Both the position numbers and the translations under genes were made by a program. Of a stretch of DNA of 64,000 nt, positions 50,320 through 58,839 are shown piece by piece; within the stretch, counting starts at the first letter, position 1; every line of letters starts with the position of its first letter. The stretch is taken from NCBI RefSeq assembly GCF_001625365.1, contig NZ_LJJF01000001.1:6312501-6376500 (forward strand). The letters run 5' to 3'. Under the pieces are notes generated by a model that saw nothing but the letters and a program-made list of their open reading frames with translations, was not told the origin of the DNA and did not search any database. Source of the DNA: Streptomyces sp. MJM8645 (GTDB lineage: Bacteria; Actinomycetota; Actinomycetes; Streptomycetales; Streptomycetaceae).

Positions 50320-50968
50320 GGCCCCGAACATCACAACTGATGATCTATTGAACGTGCCCCGTCAGAATTTCTGTTGACTGTTAGACAAACGCAGCTCAGA
50401 GTATGAGCACAGGCAGACGCCGTGCCCACCGCCCCCACGCGGCCAGACACGGCGCCTGCTGTGCGACCCGGCAGCGTTGCCAGGCCATCCTCCCAGTCAT
50501 CCCCTGCGCACCGGGGTGCGTCGGCCGGTCCCGGCCCACGAGGGGCCGGCAGTCGCCGGGAGGCTGGCGTCGACGCCGAGAGCGACTCGGCGGCGACACC
50601 GTTTGCTCGGGACCCGCACGCCCCCACGCGGCGGCGTCCCGAGCAAGATCCGCGGGAGCGACGGGCCGGGGCCCCGCGGATCTGGCTTGTGGTGATGGAA
50701 CTGTTGGCTTGTCTGCTGTGCTGTGTGCGACGACGAAGCTGGGTGCTCGGCAGTTCGGCACGACGATGTGCACAGTGAGGGAAACGCGTGTAGGGCCGCG
50801 TTGCGACATGCCGTCCCCCCGGAGGGTGAAACCCAGAACGGCTGTCGTGCTGAACCGAACGTAGCCCGGACGGTTGCTCAGAGTCAACATTGGTCTCTGA
50901 GCGTCGATCTCCCGACGGTGCCCCACCCACCTCGCGAGCGTGGTGTGCCGGGCACGTACGATGTTCCC
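50320..50968. other. 650-bp gene-free region with back-to-back hairpins
   Basis: No frame here shows convincing coding character: codon usage is poor and several competing frames overlap. It has an AT-richer start with a possible -35 TTGACT (50374). Two adjacent perfect-stem hairpins lie at 50603-50646 (11 bp, TTGCTCGGGAC/GTCCCGAGCAA) and 50647-50682 (10 bp, GATCCGCGGG/CCCGCGGATC). An inverted repeat GCTCAGAG/CTCTGAGC lies at 50876-50902. It could encode a structured RNA, or be a decayed gene. Confidence 0.5.
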
Positions 50969-51463
50969 ATGTCTTTTCTCCGCCGTCGCTCCGGACAGCC
51001 CGCCGGCCCGGACTTCGACGTGCTCGCGATGGACCCGGGTGACTGGCCCGGCGACTTCGGTGCGGCCATGATGACCGGCCCGGACGGCTCCTGCCAGGGG
51101 ATTTTCCTGCGCTACGACCTGTTCGGCGGCAGAGGCCCGGCGATGTTCATCGGCAACCTCCCCGAGGGCTCGCCCGCCCGGGAGACCGGCGACAGCGTGC
51201 CCTTCGAGGTGCGGCAGCTGCTCGCGGCGCTGGAGAACGACGAGCCGGTCGACTTCGTCTCGGCCGAGGACTTCCCGGTGATGCTCGGGGACGACCTGCT
51301 GATCGTGAAGAAGGTCAAGGTCAGCGAGGAGCGGGTGTTCTGCGCCCAGTTCGGGCGCAGCGACGGCGTCCAGGTCACCATCGCGTCCTGGGACCGACCG
51401 ATTTCGGACGACCTGTATCAGCTGTTGAAGCCGCTCCCGGCCGACATGTTCCAGCAGGGCTGA
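50969..51463 (+). CDS. Conserved Streptomyces hypothetical protein
   Basis: 164 aa from ATG 50969. A -10-like TACGAT ends 6 bases before the start, so the transcript is probably leaderless. Begins MSFLRRRSGQPAGPDFDVLAMDPGDWPGDFG and continues with GSCQGIFLRYDLFGGRGPAMFIGNLPEGSP and PISDDLYQLLKPLPADMFQQG. It belongs to a family widely conserved in Streptomyces without known function; it has no signal peptide and no catalytic motif. The middle VIVKKVKVSEERVFCAQF region is beta-rich. Confidence 0.82.
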   Translation: MSFLRRRSGQPAGPDFDVLAMDPGDWPGDFGAAMMTGPDGSCQGIFLRYDLFGGRGPAMFIGNLPEGSPARETGDSVPFEVRQLLAALENDEPVDFVSAEDFPVMLGDDLLIVKKVKVSEERVFCAQFGRSDGVQVTIASWDRPISDDLYQLLKPLPADMFQQG

Positions 51464-51491
51464 CCGGCCTCGACCGGGGCTCGGACGCCGC

Positions 51492-51521
51492 TTGACGGTT
51501 TCGATCACAGGTTCGTACAGT
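51492..51521 (+). promoter_or_regulatory. Promoter of leader peptide and sulfur-type operon
   Basis: -35 TTGACG (51492-51497) and -10 TACAGT (51516-51521) with an 18-bp spacer. The -10 ends 7 bases before the leader ATG at 51529, so transcription should start at or near the start codon. Confidence 0.75.
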
Positions 51522-51528
51522 CGCGAAC

Positions 51529-51612
51529 ATGTCGTGCCGTCTCCCGCTGCTGACCCGTCGCAGCTATCTGGACCTGCGGCGCACCGCCAGCGCGGTGTGT
51601 CCGGGCCGCTGA
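51529..51612 (+). CDS. Cysteine-type leader peptide (27 aa)
   Basis: 27-aa ORF from ATG 51529, beginning MSCRLPLLTRRSYLDLRRTA and ending SAVCPGR. It matches the widespread actinobacterial leader-peptide pattern L-T-x-R-x-x-x-D-L-x-R-x-x-x-A-x-C found upstream of sulfur-assimilation genes. It contains two cysteine codons (TGC early, TGT late). Apparently leaderless, from the promoter at 51492-51521. A hairpin (51641-51660, GCCGGCC/GGCCGGC) and a GC-rich 168-bp leader separate it from the downstream flavoprotein gene, whose GGAGG lies at 51764. Ribosome stalling at cysteine codons could control the downstream gene. Confidence 0.8.
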   Translation: MSCRLPLLTRRSYLDLRRTASAVCPGR

Positions 51613-51780
51613 GGGGGATTCGTCCCCGAGGCGGCGGGCGGCCGGCCGTTCGTGGCCGGCGCCGAATCCGGGGGCGGGCCGTGAACTGACCTCCGAGGCC
51701 GCCCGTCCGGTACCGCGCGCCCGTCCGGCGTGCCGCCCGCATCTGCCGCGCCCACGCTGCCGCCCGGAGGCCCCAGCACC

Positions 51781-53064
51781 ATGACGACCACCGCCGCTGA
51801 CCGTTCGCCCGCGGACCGCCCGTCCGGCACCGCGACCGCCGCCGTGCCCGGCACCGCCTCGGGAGCGTCGGATTCCGGCCACCCCGCGCCCGATGCCGCG
51901 CCCGACCGCTCGGCCGTCGTCGCCGCCCTCGCCGGACTGCCCCGGGTGGTCGACCTGCTCTCCGCCCGCGCCGAGGAGCACGACCGCGACGCCACCTTCC
52001 CGTACCAGGGCATCGAGGCGGTGCACGAGGCCGGACTGCTTACCCTGACCGTCTCCCAGCGGTACGGCGGACCGGGCGGCACGCTCGCCGACACCGTCCG
52101 GGTACTGGCCCAACTCGGGCGCGGGGACGCCTCGGTGGCCGTGGTCACCGCCTTCACGCTGCTCCAGCACGCCGAGCAGGCCCGCCGTGCCTCCTGGCCG
52201 ACGGCGGGCTACCGGCGGCTGCTCACCGAGTCCCGGCGCGGGCCCGCCCTGGTCAACACGCTGCGCGCGGAGCCCGGCGGCCGGCCCGGAGCGCTGCCGG
52301 ACACGGTGGCCCGGCGGGACGGCGAGGGCTGGTTGTTGACGGGCCGGAAGACGTACTGCACCGGCGCCGAGGCGCTGGCCTGGATGGCGGTGACGGCACG
52401 GACCGACGAGCCGGAGCCGAGGCTGGGGACGTTCCTGGTCCGCGGCGAGAGCGAGGGCCTGGAGATCGACCCGACCTGGGACCAGGTCGGCCTGCGGGCC
52501 AGCGCCAGCCACGACGTGGTGCTGGAGCAGGTCCGCGTGCCGACCGAGCTCGCGCTCGGCCTCACCGCTCCCAAGGGCGGCGCGGCGGACGCGGCCGGGG
52601 CCGCCGAACTCTCCCTCGCCTGGCACGATCTGGCGCTCTCCGCGGTGGCGATCGGGGTGGCTCGCGCCGCCCAGTCCTGGCTGATCCGCTTCCTCAACCA
52701 GCGCACTCCGGCCAATCTGACCGAGCCGCTCGGCACCCTGCCCCGCTACCGCTGCGCCCTCGGCGAGATCGAGGCTCAGCTGATCGGCGCCGAGGAACTG
52801 GTCGAGGGGCTGGCCCCCCGGGTGGACCGGGGCGAGCCGGACGCGGTCGCCCGGACCGGCCCGGCCCACCTGCTGGCCACCCGGGCCGCGACGGCGGCGG
52901 TCCAGCAGGCGGTCTCGCTCACCGGCAACCCCGGCCTGAGCCGGCGTCACCCGCTGGAGCGCTACCTGCGGGACGTGCTGAGCAGCCGGGTGCACCTCGC
53001 CCCGGACGAGGCCGTCCTGGAGGCCGCCGGCCGGGCCGCCCTGGAGCGCGGCGGCCGGCCGTAG
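51781..53064 (+). CDS. Acyl-CoA dehydrogenase-like flavoprotein, sulfur-acquisition type
   Basis: 427 aa from ATG 51781 (GGAGG 12-13 bases upstream). A ~45-residue disordered N-terminus is followed by an acyl-CoA dehydrogenase fold: VVDLLSARAEEHDRDATFPYQGIEAVHEAGLLTLTV, GDASVAVVTAFTLLQHAEQ, DGEGWLLTGRKTYCTGAEALAWMAV, LASASHDVVLEQVRVP-type flavin region and a C-terminal helical bundle (LTGNPGLSRRHPLERYLRDV). The RHPLERYLRDV end and the sulfur-type leader peptide suggest the FMN-dependent SfnB/DszC-like branch, which oxidises organosulfur compounds, rather than beta-oxidation. That assignment rests on context and is not proven. Confidence 0.82.
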   Translation: MTTTAADRSPADRPSGTATAAVPGTASGASDSGHPAPDAAPDRSAVVAALAGLPRVVDLLSARAEEHDRDATFPYQGIEAVHEAGLLTLTVSQRYGGPGGTLADTVRVLAQLGRGDASVAVVTAFTLLQHAEQARRASWPTAGYRRLLTESRRGPALVNTLRAEPGGRPGALPDTVARRDGEGWLLTGRKTYCTGAEALAWMAVTARTDEPEPRLGTFLVRGESEGLEIDPTWDQVGLRASASHDVVLEQVRVPTELALGLTAPKGGAADAAGAAELSLAWHDLALSAVAIGVARAAQSWLIRFLNQRTPANLTEPLGTLPRYRCALGEIEAQLIGAEELVEGLAPRVDRGEPDAVARTGPAHLLATRAATAAVQQAVSLTGNPGLSRRHPLERYLRDVLSSRVHLAPDEAVLEAAGRAALERGGRP

Positions 53065-53100
53065 CGGATTCCGGGCCCCGGGGGCTCGGGGCCCGGAGCC

Positions 53101-54315
53101 TCAGCGGGTGCCGACCGCGGCCCGGACGGCCCGGCGGGCGAGCGCGGCGTCGTCGTAGAGCCGGCGGATCATGATCCGCTGCTCCTCGCCGGCGCCCGGC
53201 ACGTCGTACAGCCGGATCTCCCGCATCAGCACCAGCACCAGGTTGACCAGGAACGCGTCCCGGGCCAGCGTGCCGCCGCTCTGGGCGAGTTGGCTGATCT
53301 GGCGGCGCGCCGCGGTGTCGCCGGACAGCACGCTCCACAGCACCGCCAGGTCGTAGCCGGGCAGGTACCAGCCGGCCTGCTCCCAGTCCACCAGCACCGG
53401 GCCGGACGGCGCCAGCAGCATGTTGCTGAGCAGGGCGTCGCCGTGGCAGAGCTGGAGCGGGGTGTGGCCGAGGCCGTGCAGCAGACCGCGCAGGTCGCCG
53501 GCGTCCCGGTCGGTGAGCTGGCCCACCGAGTGGTAACGGGCGATCTCCATCGGGTAGTCCATGCGTGGCTGGAACACGTCGGTCGGCGGCCGCCACAGGT
53601 TGAGCGTCCGGACGGCGGTCAGCAGCGCCCGCACCTCGCCCGGGGTGGGCGCGTTGACCGGGTGGCGCTCCCGCGCGGCCGGGCGCCCGGGAACGCGCTC
53701 CATGACGAGCACGCAGCGGTCGTGGTCGGCGGCGACCAGCCGGGGCAGCCGCACCGGCGGGCGGTGCCGGACGAACGCCCGGTAGACCGCCACCTCGTGG
53801 TGGAAGTCGGCCACCAACTGCTCGAAGTAGCCACTCCGCACCGCCTGCGGCGCCAGGCACTTGGCGACCACCGGGGCCCGCCCGATGGTGCCCGCCACCA
53901 GGATGTGGCGGCTGCCCTCGCGCAGCACCTGGCGCGGGGTGAACGCGGGACATATCCGCGCGACGCTCGCCAGCGCGGCCCGCACCGCCGGGGTCTGCAG
54001 CGCCGACGGGTCGATCCGCTCGGGGCCGCCGACCTGGCCGGGCCGGTGCGGCGGGCGCAGCACCCGGCCGTCGGCCTGGCGGGCGAGCGGGAGCCGGCCG
54101 CCGACGGGCGGGGCCGCTTCGGGGCCGCGGAGCCCCAGCGCCGTACGGCCGGACGGGACCCGGGCGTCCGTGGAGCGGCCGTCGGTGCCGTGCGGGGCCA
54201 CCGGGCGGCTCGACGGGGGCACCTGCTTCGGCCCGGGGCGCCCGGCGGCTGCGGTGGGGGGGCGCAGCGCGGTGCGGGTCGCGGTCGGCGAGGGGGTCGT
54301 CGCTGAGGAGTACAT
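53101..54315 (-). CDS. APH-type phosphotransferase / kinase
   Basis: 404 aa from ATG 54315; no strong ribosome-binding site. The first ~110 residues are Pro/Arg/Ala-rich. The kinase core contains REGSRHILVAGTIGRAPVVAKCL (Lys), RCVLVMERVPG, the Brenner motif LCHGDALLSNMLL and metal loop VLVDWEQAGWYLPGYDLAVLW, of the aminoglycoside-phosphotransferase/choline-kinase fold. It phosphorylates an unknown small molecule; a role in antibiotic resistance is only one possibility. Divergent from the NsdA-type regulator across a 473-bp space that holds no evident gene. Confidence 0.87.
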   Translation of the reverse strand: MYSSATTPSPTATRTALRPPTAAAGRPGPKQVPPSSRPVAPHGTDGRSTDARVPSGRTALGLRGPEAAPPVGGRLPLARQADGRVLRPPHRPGQVGGPERIDPSALQTPAVRAALASVARICPAFTPRQVLREGSRHILVAGTIGRAPVVAKCLAPQAVRSGYFEQLVADFHHEVAVYRAFVRHRPPVRLPRLVAADHDRCVLVMERVPGRPAARERHPVNAPTPGEVRALLTAVRTLNLWRPPTDVFQPRMDYPMEIARYHSVGQLTDRDAGDLRGLLHGLGHTPLQLCHGDALLSNMLLAPSGPVLVDWEQAGWYLPGYDLAVLWSVLSGDTAARRQISQLAQSGGTLARDAFLVNLVLVLMREIRLYDVPGAGEEQRIMIRRLYDDAALARRAVRAAVGTR

Positions 54316-54788
54316 GGGGTGAGGGTGGTCCCTTTCTGTCCGTCGGCAGGTGCGCCCCGCGGTGCGGGGAGGGCCGGTGCCGCGTGCTTCCTGGCGTGAC
54401 GGCGGCCCTGACTCGGTGCGGTGGGTGGTGCGCGGGCGCCGGGCACGGACGCGGGGTCGGAAGACCCGGACGACGGCGGTGCTCCGGCCGTCCGCACCCT
54501 GGGGAGTACGGTCGGCCGGACTGCCGTGGCCGTGCCCGGCGCCCCCGCGCCACCCGGCCGCGCCACCCCCTCGGGTGAGGACCGGGAGCGTCCCGTGCCA
54601 CGGTCGGGGGACTGCCCCGACGCCGGTGGGACGCCGCCCGACCCGGGGGCGAGGTGGCGCACCCCTACAACACACCCGCGGCGCACTGGCTTAGTAGTCT
54701 GGCGGGCCCTGGCGAACGGTGGCGAATGCTCGCCTGGCACTTGCCGGAGCCTCTAGCCTCGAATCAGCCGAGGAACCTGGGGGCTTCG
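54316..54788. other. 473-bp divergent intergenic region
   Basis: The space between the kinase gene and the NsdA-type gene is GC-rich and has no gene on either strand with sensible codon use. It probably contains both promoters, but no clear -35/-10 pair or palindrome was identified. An ATG at 54726 could be an alternative start for the NsdA-type gene. Confidence 0.5.
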
Positions 54789-56270
54789 TTGAGCAGGGAA
54801 CCCAACACCCGACTCGCTGACTTGTTCGTCCTGACCGGTTGGTCGAAGGGTGAACTCGCGCGGCTGGTCAACCGTCGGGGTGCCGCGATGGGGCAGCAGC
54901 AGCTGTCCACCGACACGTCGAGGGTACGGCGCTGGATCGAGCAGGGGGAGATCCCCCGGGATCCGGTGCCGAGGGTGCTGGCGGCCGTGTTCACGGAGCG
55001 GCTCGGCCGTGTCGTCACCACTGAGGACCTCGGTCTGGAACGACACCGGCCCACCAGGTCCGGAGCGGCGCAGTCCGCAGCAGTGCCATGGTCGCCGGAT
55101 CGAACGGCCGCGGTCCTCACCGAGTTCACGGGAATGGACCTCATGCTGAACCGACGTGGATTGGTGGGCGCGGGTGCCGCGCTCACGGCCGGAACGGTCA
55201 TCGCCGATTCGTTGAAGGGCTGGCTCGGGGGGGACGCGGTCGCGTACGCGGCCTCGGTCCCCGGGCCGCGCCAGGTGATCACCCAGGGCGGGGCGCGCCC
55301 CGCGGTGGACGTGTACGACGCGGGCCCGGTCGGGCTCGACGAGGTGGAGTCGCTGGAGCGCTCGGTCCAGGTGTTCCGCGCCTGGGACGCGGCGCGCGGC
55401 GGCGGGCTCCAGCGCAAGGCGGTGGTCGGTCAACTGAACGAGGTGGGAGGCCTGCTGACGCACCGGCACCCCCCGGCGGTGGAGCAGCGGCTGTGGCTGG
55501 TCGCGGCGAACCTGGCGGTGCTGGCGGGCTGGATGTCGCACGACGTGGGCCTGGAGCCCACCGCCCAGCGGTACTTCATGATCGCGGCGGAGTCGGCCAA
55601 GGAGGCCGGCGACCGGCCGCGGGCCGGCGAGGCGATCTCCCGGGCCGCGCGGCAGATGGTCCACCTGGGCCGGGCCGACGACGCGATCGACCTGATGTCG
55701 GCGGCCAAGGCGGCCGGCGGCCGGGTGCTGCCGAGAACGCGCGCGATGCTGAACACCGTCGAGGCCTGGGCGCACGCCTCGATCGGGCACTCCCAGGACA
55801 CCTGGCGGCTGCTCGGGGAGGCCGAGGACCTGTTCGCCGAGGGGGCGCCGGAGCCGCCGCCGTCCTGGATGCAGGTGTTCGACGAGGCCGAACTGCGCGG
55901 CATGCAGGCGCTGGTGCTGCGCACGCTGGCGGAGCACGACCCCTCGGCGGCGGCGCAGGCGCAGCGGCACGCGGAGCGGGTGATCACCCTGCGGGAGGGC
56001 ACCGGGCAGCTGCGCTCGGCGCTGTTCGACCGGATCACCCTGGCCTCGGTGCACTGGCTGAGCGGCGAGCCGGACGCGGCGGAGTTCCAGGCCAAGATGG
56101 TGATGAACCTGATCGGGCAGAACTCCTCGCACCGGACCTGGGACCGGCTGCGCGAGATGTACCGGCTGACCGCGCGCTACCGGGGCCTGCCGGTGGTGGA
56201 CGAGCTGCGGGCCGAGCTGGGGCGGGAGTTGCGGGCGGCGGACGCGAAGAAGCGGCCGAAGCGGTCCTGA
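54789..56270 (+). CDS. NsdA-type regulatory protein
   Basis: 493 aa from a TTG at 54789 (CTGGGGG upstream), the start that leaves the conserved N-terminus EPNTRLADLFVLTGWSKGELARLVNRRGAAMG. An ATG at 54726 would add 21 residues. An XRE-like helix-turn-helix region is followed by TDTSRVRRWIEQGEIPRDPVPRVLAAVF, VAVLTEFTGMDLMLNRRGLVGAGAAL-type central segment and a C-terminal TPR-like helical domain (about residues 215-490). The sequence resembles Streptomyces NsdA/NsdB, in which NsdA is a negative regulator of sporulation and antibiotic production. This is probably a paralog. Confidence 0.87.
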   Translation: MSREPNTRLADLFVLTGWSKGELARLVNRRGAAMGQQQLSTDTSRVRRWIEQGEIPRDPVPRVLAAVFTERLGRVVTTEDLGLERHRPTRSGAAQSAAVPWSPDRTAAVLTEFTGMDLMLNRRGLVGAGAALTAGTVIADSLKGWLGGDAVAYAASVPGPRQVITQGGARPAVDVYDAGPVGLDEVESLERSVQVFRAWDAARGGGLQRKAVVGQLNEVGGLLTHRHPPAVEQRLWLVAANLAVLAGWMSHDVGLEPTAQRYFMIAAESAKEAGDRPRAGEAISRAARQMVHLGRADDAIDLMSAAKAAGGRVLPRTRAMLNTVEAWAHASIGHSQDTWRLLGEAEDLFAEGAPEPPPSWMQVFDEAELRGMQALVLRTLAEHDPSAAAQAQRHAERVITLREGTGQLRSALFDRITLASVHWLSGEPDAAEFQAKMVMNLIGQNSSHRTWDRLREMYRLTARYRGLPVVDELRAELGRELRAADAKKRPKRS

Positions 56271-56352
56271 GGCCCGGGGGTCCTGAGACGTGGAGGTTGT
56301 GAGGCCCGGAGGTTCTGCGGCCCGGAGCTTCTGAGGCCCCGGCGGGCCCCGG

Positions 56353-56883
56353 TCAGTTCGGGGGTGCCGGCCGCAGCAGCATGCGCAGGGCGGTGACGGT
56401 GCCGTCCGTGCCGAGGACGGGCTCGCCCGCGCACTCGACGCTGGCGTGCGGGGCGCCGTCGCGGCGGATCCGCAGGGTGCCGGCGGAGATACGGCCGTGG
56501 ATCAGGGCGTCGGTCATCATCCGGCGCAGCACGGGCCGGTCGGCCTCGGGGAGGCGGTCGGGCAGCCGGTCCAGGCTGAGCGGGCCGTTGCCAGGGTCGC
56601 AGCCGAGGAGCTGGTAGGTGTCCGCGTTCCAGTGGACGCGGTCGGTGAGGAGGTCCCATTCGGCTGAGCCGATGAGGTGGTCGCGGCCGCCGTCGGCGTC
56701 GGGTCCGTCGCCGAGGTCGGGGTTCTTGGACGGCTCCTGCGCCGTGCCGTCCACTCTGCCGTCCGTTCCGCTGTCGGCGTCGCCGCTCGGTTCGCCGCGC
56801 GCGCCGTCGTCCGTCGCGCCCGCCGGGGCGCCGTCCACCGTGGCGGTGTCCGGTGGGCGGGCGGCGCCTATGGGCATCTTCAT
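56353..56883 (-). CDS. PAS domain protein
   Basis: 176 aa from ATG 56883 (a second ATG two codons later). The first ~65 residues are Asp/Gly/Pro-rich and disordered. The C-terminal ~105 residues form a PAS fold: GSAEWDLLTDRVHWNADTYQLLGCDPGNGPLSLDRLPDRLPEADRPVLRRMMTDALIHGRISAGTLRIRRDG is the characteristic PAS/PAC arrangement in outline, shown here only by its key WDLLTDRVHWN and RIRRDG segments. No kinase or output domain is attached. Probably a sensory or protein-binding module with unknown partner. Convergent with the NsdA-type gene; the 82-bp gap has imperfect GGCCCGGAG repeats. Confidence 0.75.
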   Translation of the reverse strand: MKMPIGAARPPDTATVDGAPAGATDDGARGEPSGDADSGTDGRVDGTAQEPSKNPDLGDGPDADGGRDHLIGSAEWDLLTDRVHWNADTYQLLGCDPGNGPLSLDRLPDRLPEADRPVLRRMMTDALIHGRISAGTLRIRRDGAPHASVECAGEPVLGTDGTVTALRMLLRPAPPN

Positions 56884-57000
56884 GGCGGGTCCATGGCTCG
56901 GGGGTGGCCCGCCGCGTGCGGGCCGTCGGTGGTGAGAAGACTGTGGCACAGCGCCCTCGCCCCTGCGGGCGATTTGGACATAACGCAGGCAAAATTCCCC

Positions 57001-57012
57001 TGGCATATGCCA
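57001..57012. promoter_or_regulatory. TGGCATATGCCA palindrome in PAS/HEAT divergent region
   Basis: A perfect 12-bp palindrome in an AT-richer patch between the divergent PAS and HEAT-like genes, flanked by two similar CTGTGGCA words (56940s and 57013-57020). It is a candidate operator; the rest of the 286-bp space has no gene. Confidence 0.45.
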
Positions 57013-57169
57013 CTGTGGCAGCAGCCTTCGTCGCCCTGTGTGCGGAAGGTGGCGCGAGGCGGTAACCTTCGGTGATTCCGGCGCCCGGGCGCCCACCGCA
57101 GTACCGACCAGTGACCCCGGCGACGGAAATCCCGTTGCCACTACGACCGCCGCAACGGATGCTGACCTC

Positions 57170-58681
57170 ATGTTCGAGCCAGTGATAGCACCCAGTGCCA
57201 GCCTCCTCGGCCTCCTGCAGCGAGGCCGCGGTGACGGGCAGCTCCACGCGCTGGCCGCCGACCGTACCGAGGCCATCGCCGCGCTGGAGGAGTGCGTCAC
57301 CAGGGATCCGCGAGCCGACTGGCAGGTCGAGAACCGCTCCCTCTACTACGCCCGCCTCTACATGGAGCTGGAAGCCCCCCTCGACGGCATCGAGGACCAC
57401 CTCCACTCCGCCGAGGACCTCGTCAGCGACGACGAGAACCGCACCGGCCTCGCCCTCTCCGTCCTGGGCCACCTCGCCGCGTACGGCCGGCGCGACGCGC
57501 TGCTCATGCTGCGCGAGTACACCGCCACCGGCGCCAACTGGGCCTGGGCCCTCGACGAGCTCGCCCTGCGCGACGACGACCGCGGCCTGCTGCTGCTCGG
57601 CACCGCCGTCCTGGACCGCTTCGCCCCGGGCCCCGAGGGCGACGCCGAGCTGCGCGAGTTCATCCGCAACGCCTACGAGCCCCGGCCCTGGCGGCTGTGG
57701 GCGGCCTACCACCCGAGAGTGGCGGCGGCCAGCGAGCAGTCACCCTTCGACCTCTGGCAGCGCCAGATCAACCGCGGCGGCGTCACCCCGGGCTGGTCCA
57801 CCGCCGACGTCCTGGCCTGGGCCGACCAGGGGAGCCTGGGCGCCCTCGGGGCCGGCGCCTTCCTCGGCGGAGCCGACAGCCGGCCCGAGCCCGCGCCCGA
57901 CGCCGCCGATCCGGCCGCGCCCGACGCCGTGGACCGCCGGGCCGCCGCGGCCGCCCGCTGCCTGACCGCCGTCGTCCGGCCCGAGGACCGCCCCGCCGTG
58001 CTGGAGGCCGCCCGCGGGGGCCTGCCCGGTGCCCGCCGGGCCGCACTGCGCTACCTGGTCGACCAGCGCGACCCGGCCGCCGTCGAGCTGATCGAGGCCG
58101 CCGCCGTGGACGTCGACGACCGGATCGTGCGCGCCGCCCTGGAACTGGTCGGCCGGATGCGCGGCCCCGAGGTCCTGGCGCAGGCCCGCCGCTGGGCCGA
58201 CCCGGCCACCGGGGGCGCGGACAGCGCGCTCGGCGAGGCCGCCGTCAAACTGCTCGCCGACGCCGGGGAGCCGGCTGACGCACCGCTCGTCGTCGACGGG
58301 CTGCGCCGCTGGGTCTCCGTCCGCGGGGTCAGCGGTACCGGGCTCGGCTCGCTGGTCGACGGTGCGGGGCGGCTGGTCGCCGCCGACGCCGTCCCCGTGC
58401 TGCGCCACATCTATGGGGAGGCCGCCTCCTCCGAACTGCGCGGCCGCGCCGCCCGGGCGCTCGCCGTGACCGATGTGCACTTCCCCGAGGGCCCCGCCGT
58501 CGAGTGCCTCTGGGACTGCGAGGAGTCCACGCGGGAGCTCGCCGCGCGCCATGTCGCCACCACGGGTGACGCGCGCGTGCTGGAGCGCCTGCGCCGGCTC
58601 GCCGCAGATCCGGCCGAGGAGGCCGAGGTCCACGCCGCCGTCCGCGGCCGGCTGACCGCCGCCCGGGAGTTCGGGCGGTAG
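57170..58681 (+). CDS. HEAT-repeat-like conserved protein
   Basis: 503 aa from ATG 57170. Begins MFEPVIAPSASLLGLLQRGRGDG, a start conserved in Streptomyces relatives. The body is mostly alpha-helical, with repeated paired helices and arginine/aspartate signatures such as ALRYLVDQRDPAAVELIEAA and ALELVGRMRGPEVLAQARRW, consistent with HEAT/Armadillo-like repeats (about residues 270-490). No catalytic motif. Probably a protein-interaction scaffold of unknown function. An upstream frame extension of 44 residues exists but looks non-conserved. Confidence 0.8.
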   Translation: MFEPVIAPSASLLGLLQRGRGDGQLHALAADRTEAIAALEECVTRDPRADWQVENRSLYYARLYMELEAPLDGIEDHLHSAEDLVSDDENRTGLALSVLGHLAAYGRRDALLMLREYTATGANWAWALDELALRDDDRGLLLLGTAVLDRFAPGPEGDAELREFIRNAYEPRPWRLWAAYHPRVAAASEQSPFDLWQRQINRGGVTPGWSTADVLAWADQGSLGALGAGAFLGGADSRPEPAPDAADPAAPDAVDRRAAAAARCLTAVVRPEDRPAVLEAARGGLPGARRAALRYLVDQRDPAAVELIEAAAVDVDDRIVRAALELVGRMRGPEVLAQARRWADPATGGADSALGEAAVKLLADAGEPADAPLVVDGLRRWVSVRGVSGTGLGSLVDGAGRLVAADAVPVLRHIYGEAASSELRGRAARALAVTDVHFPEGPAVECLWDCEESTRELAARHVATTGDARVLERLRRLAADPAEEAEVHAAVRGRLTAAREFGR

Positions 58682-58743
58682 GGCCCCGCAGGCCCCGCAG
58701 GCCCCGCAGGCCGGTGGCTGCCTCCCCGATCCTGGCGAACGAC

Positions 58744-58775
58744 GGGCCGGGACACCCCCTCGGGTGTCCCGGCCC
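58744..58775. terminator. Terminator between HEAT-like and uppP genes
   Basis: A perfect 14-bp stem (GGGCCGGGACACCC with its complement) and 4-nt loop between convergent stop codons. It is flanked by tandem repeats: 9-bp GGCCCCGCA units just before it (58682 onward) and 16-bp TGCTGTTCCGGGGCCC units after it (58778-58809, plus a partial third). Confidence 0.85.
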
Positions 58776-58839
58776 ACTGCTGTTCCGGGGCCCTGCTGTT
58801 CCGGGGCCCTGCTGTTCCGGGTCCTGGTGGAACGAGGTT

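Noticed and set aside
50331..50930. Several ~100-450-aa frames on both strands of the gene-free region
   Set aside because: They have mixed codon usage, no third-position GC preference, no recognised domain, and overlap strong hairpins.
51781..53064. Ordinary beta-oxidation acyl-CoA dehydrogenase
   Set aside because: The fold fits, but the cysteine-type leader peptide and a divergent core favour the sulfur-acquisition branch, so the plain assignment was not used.
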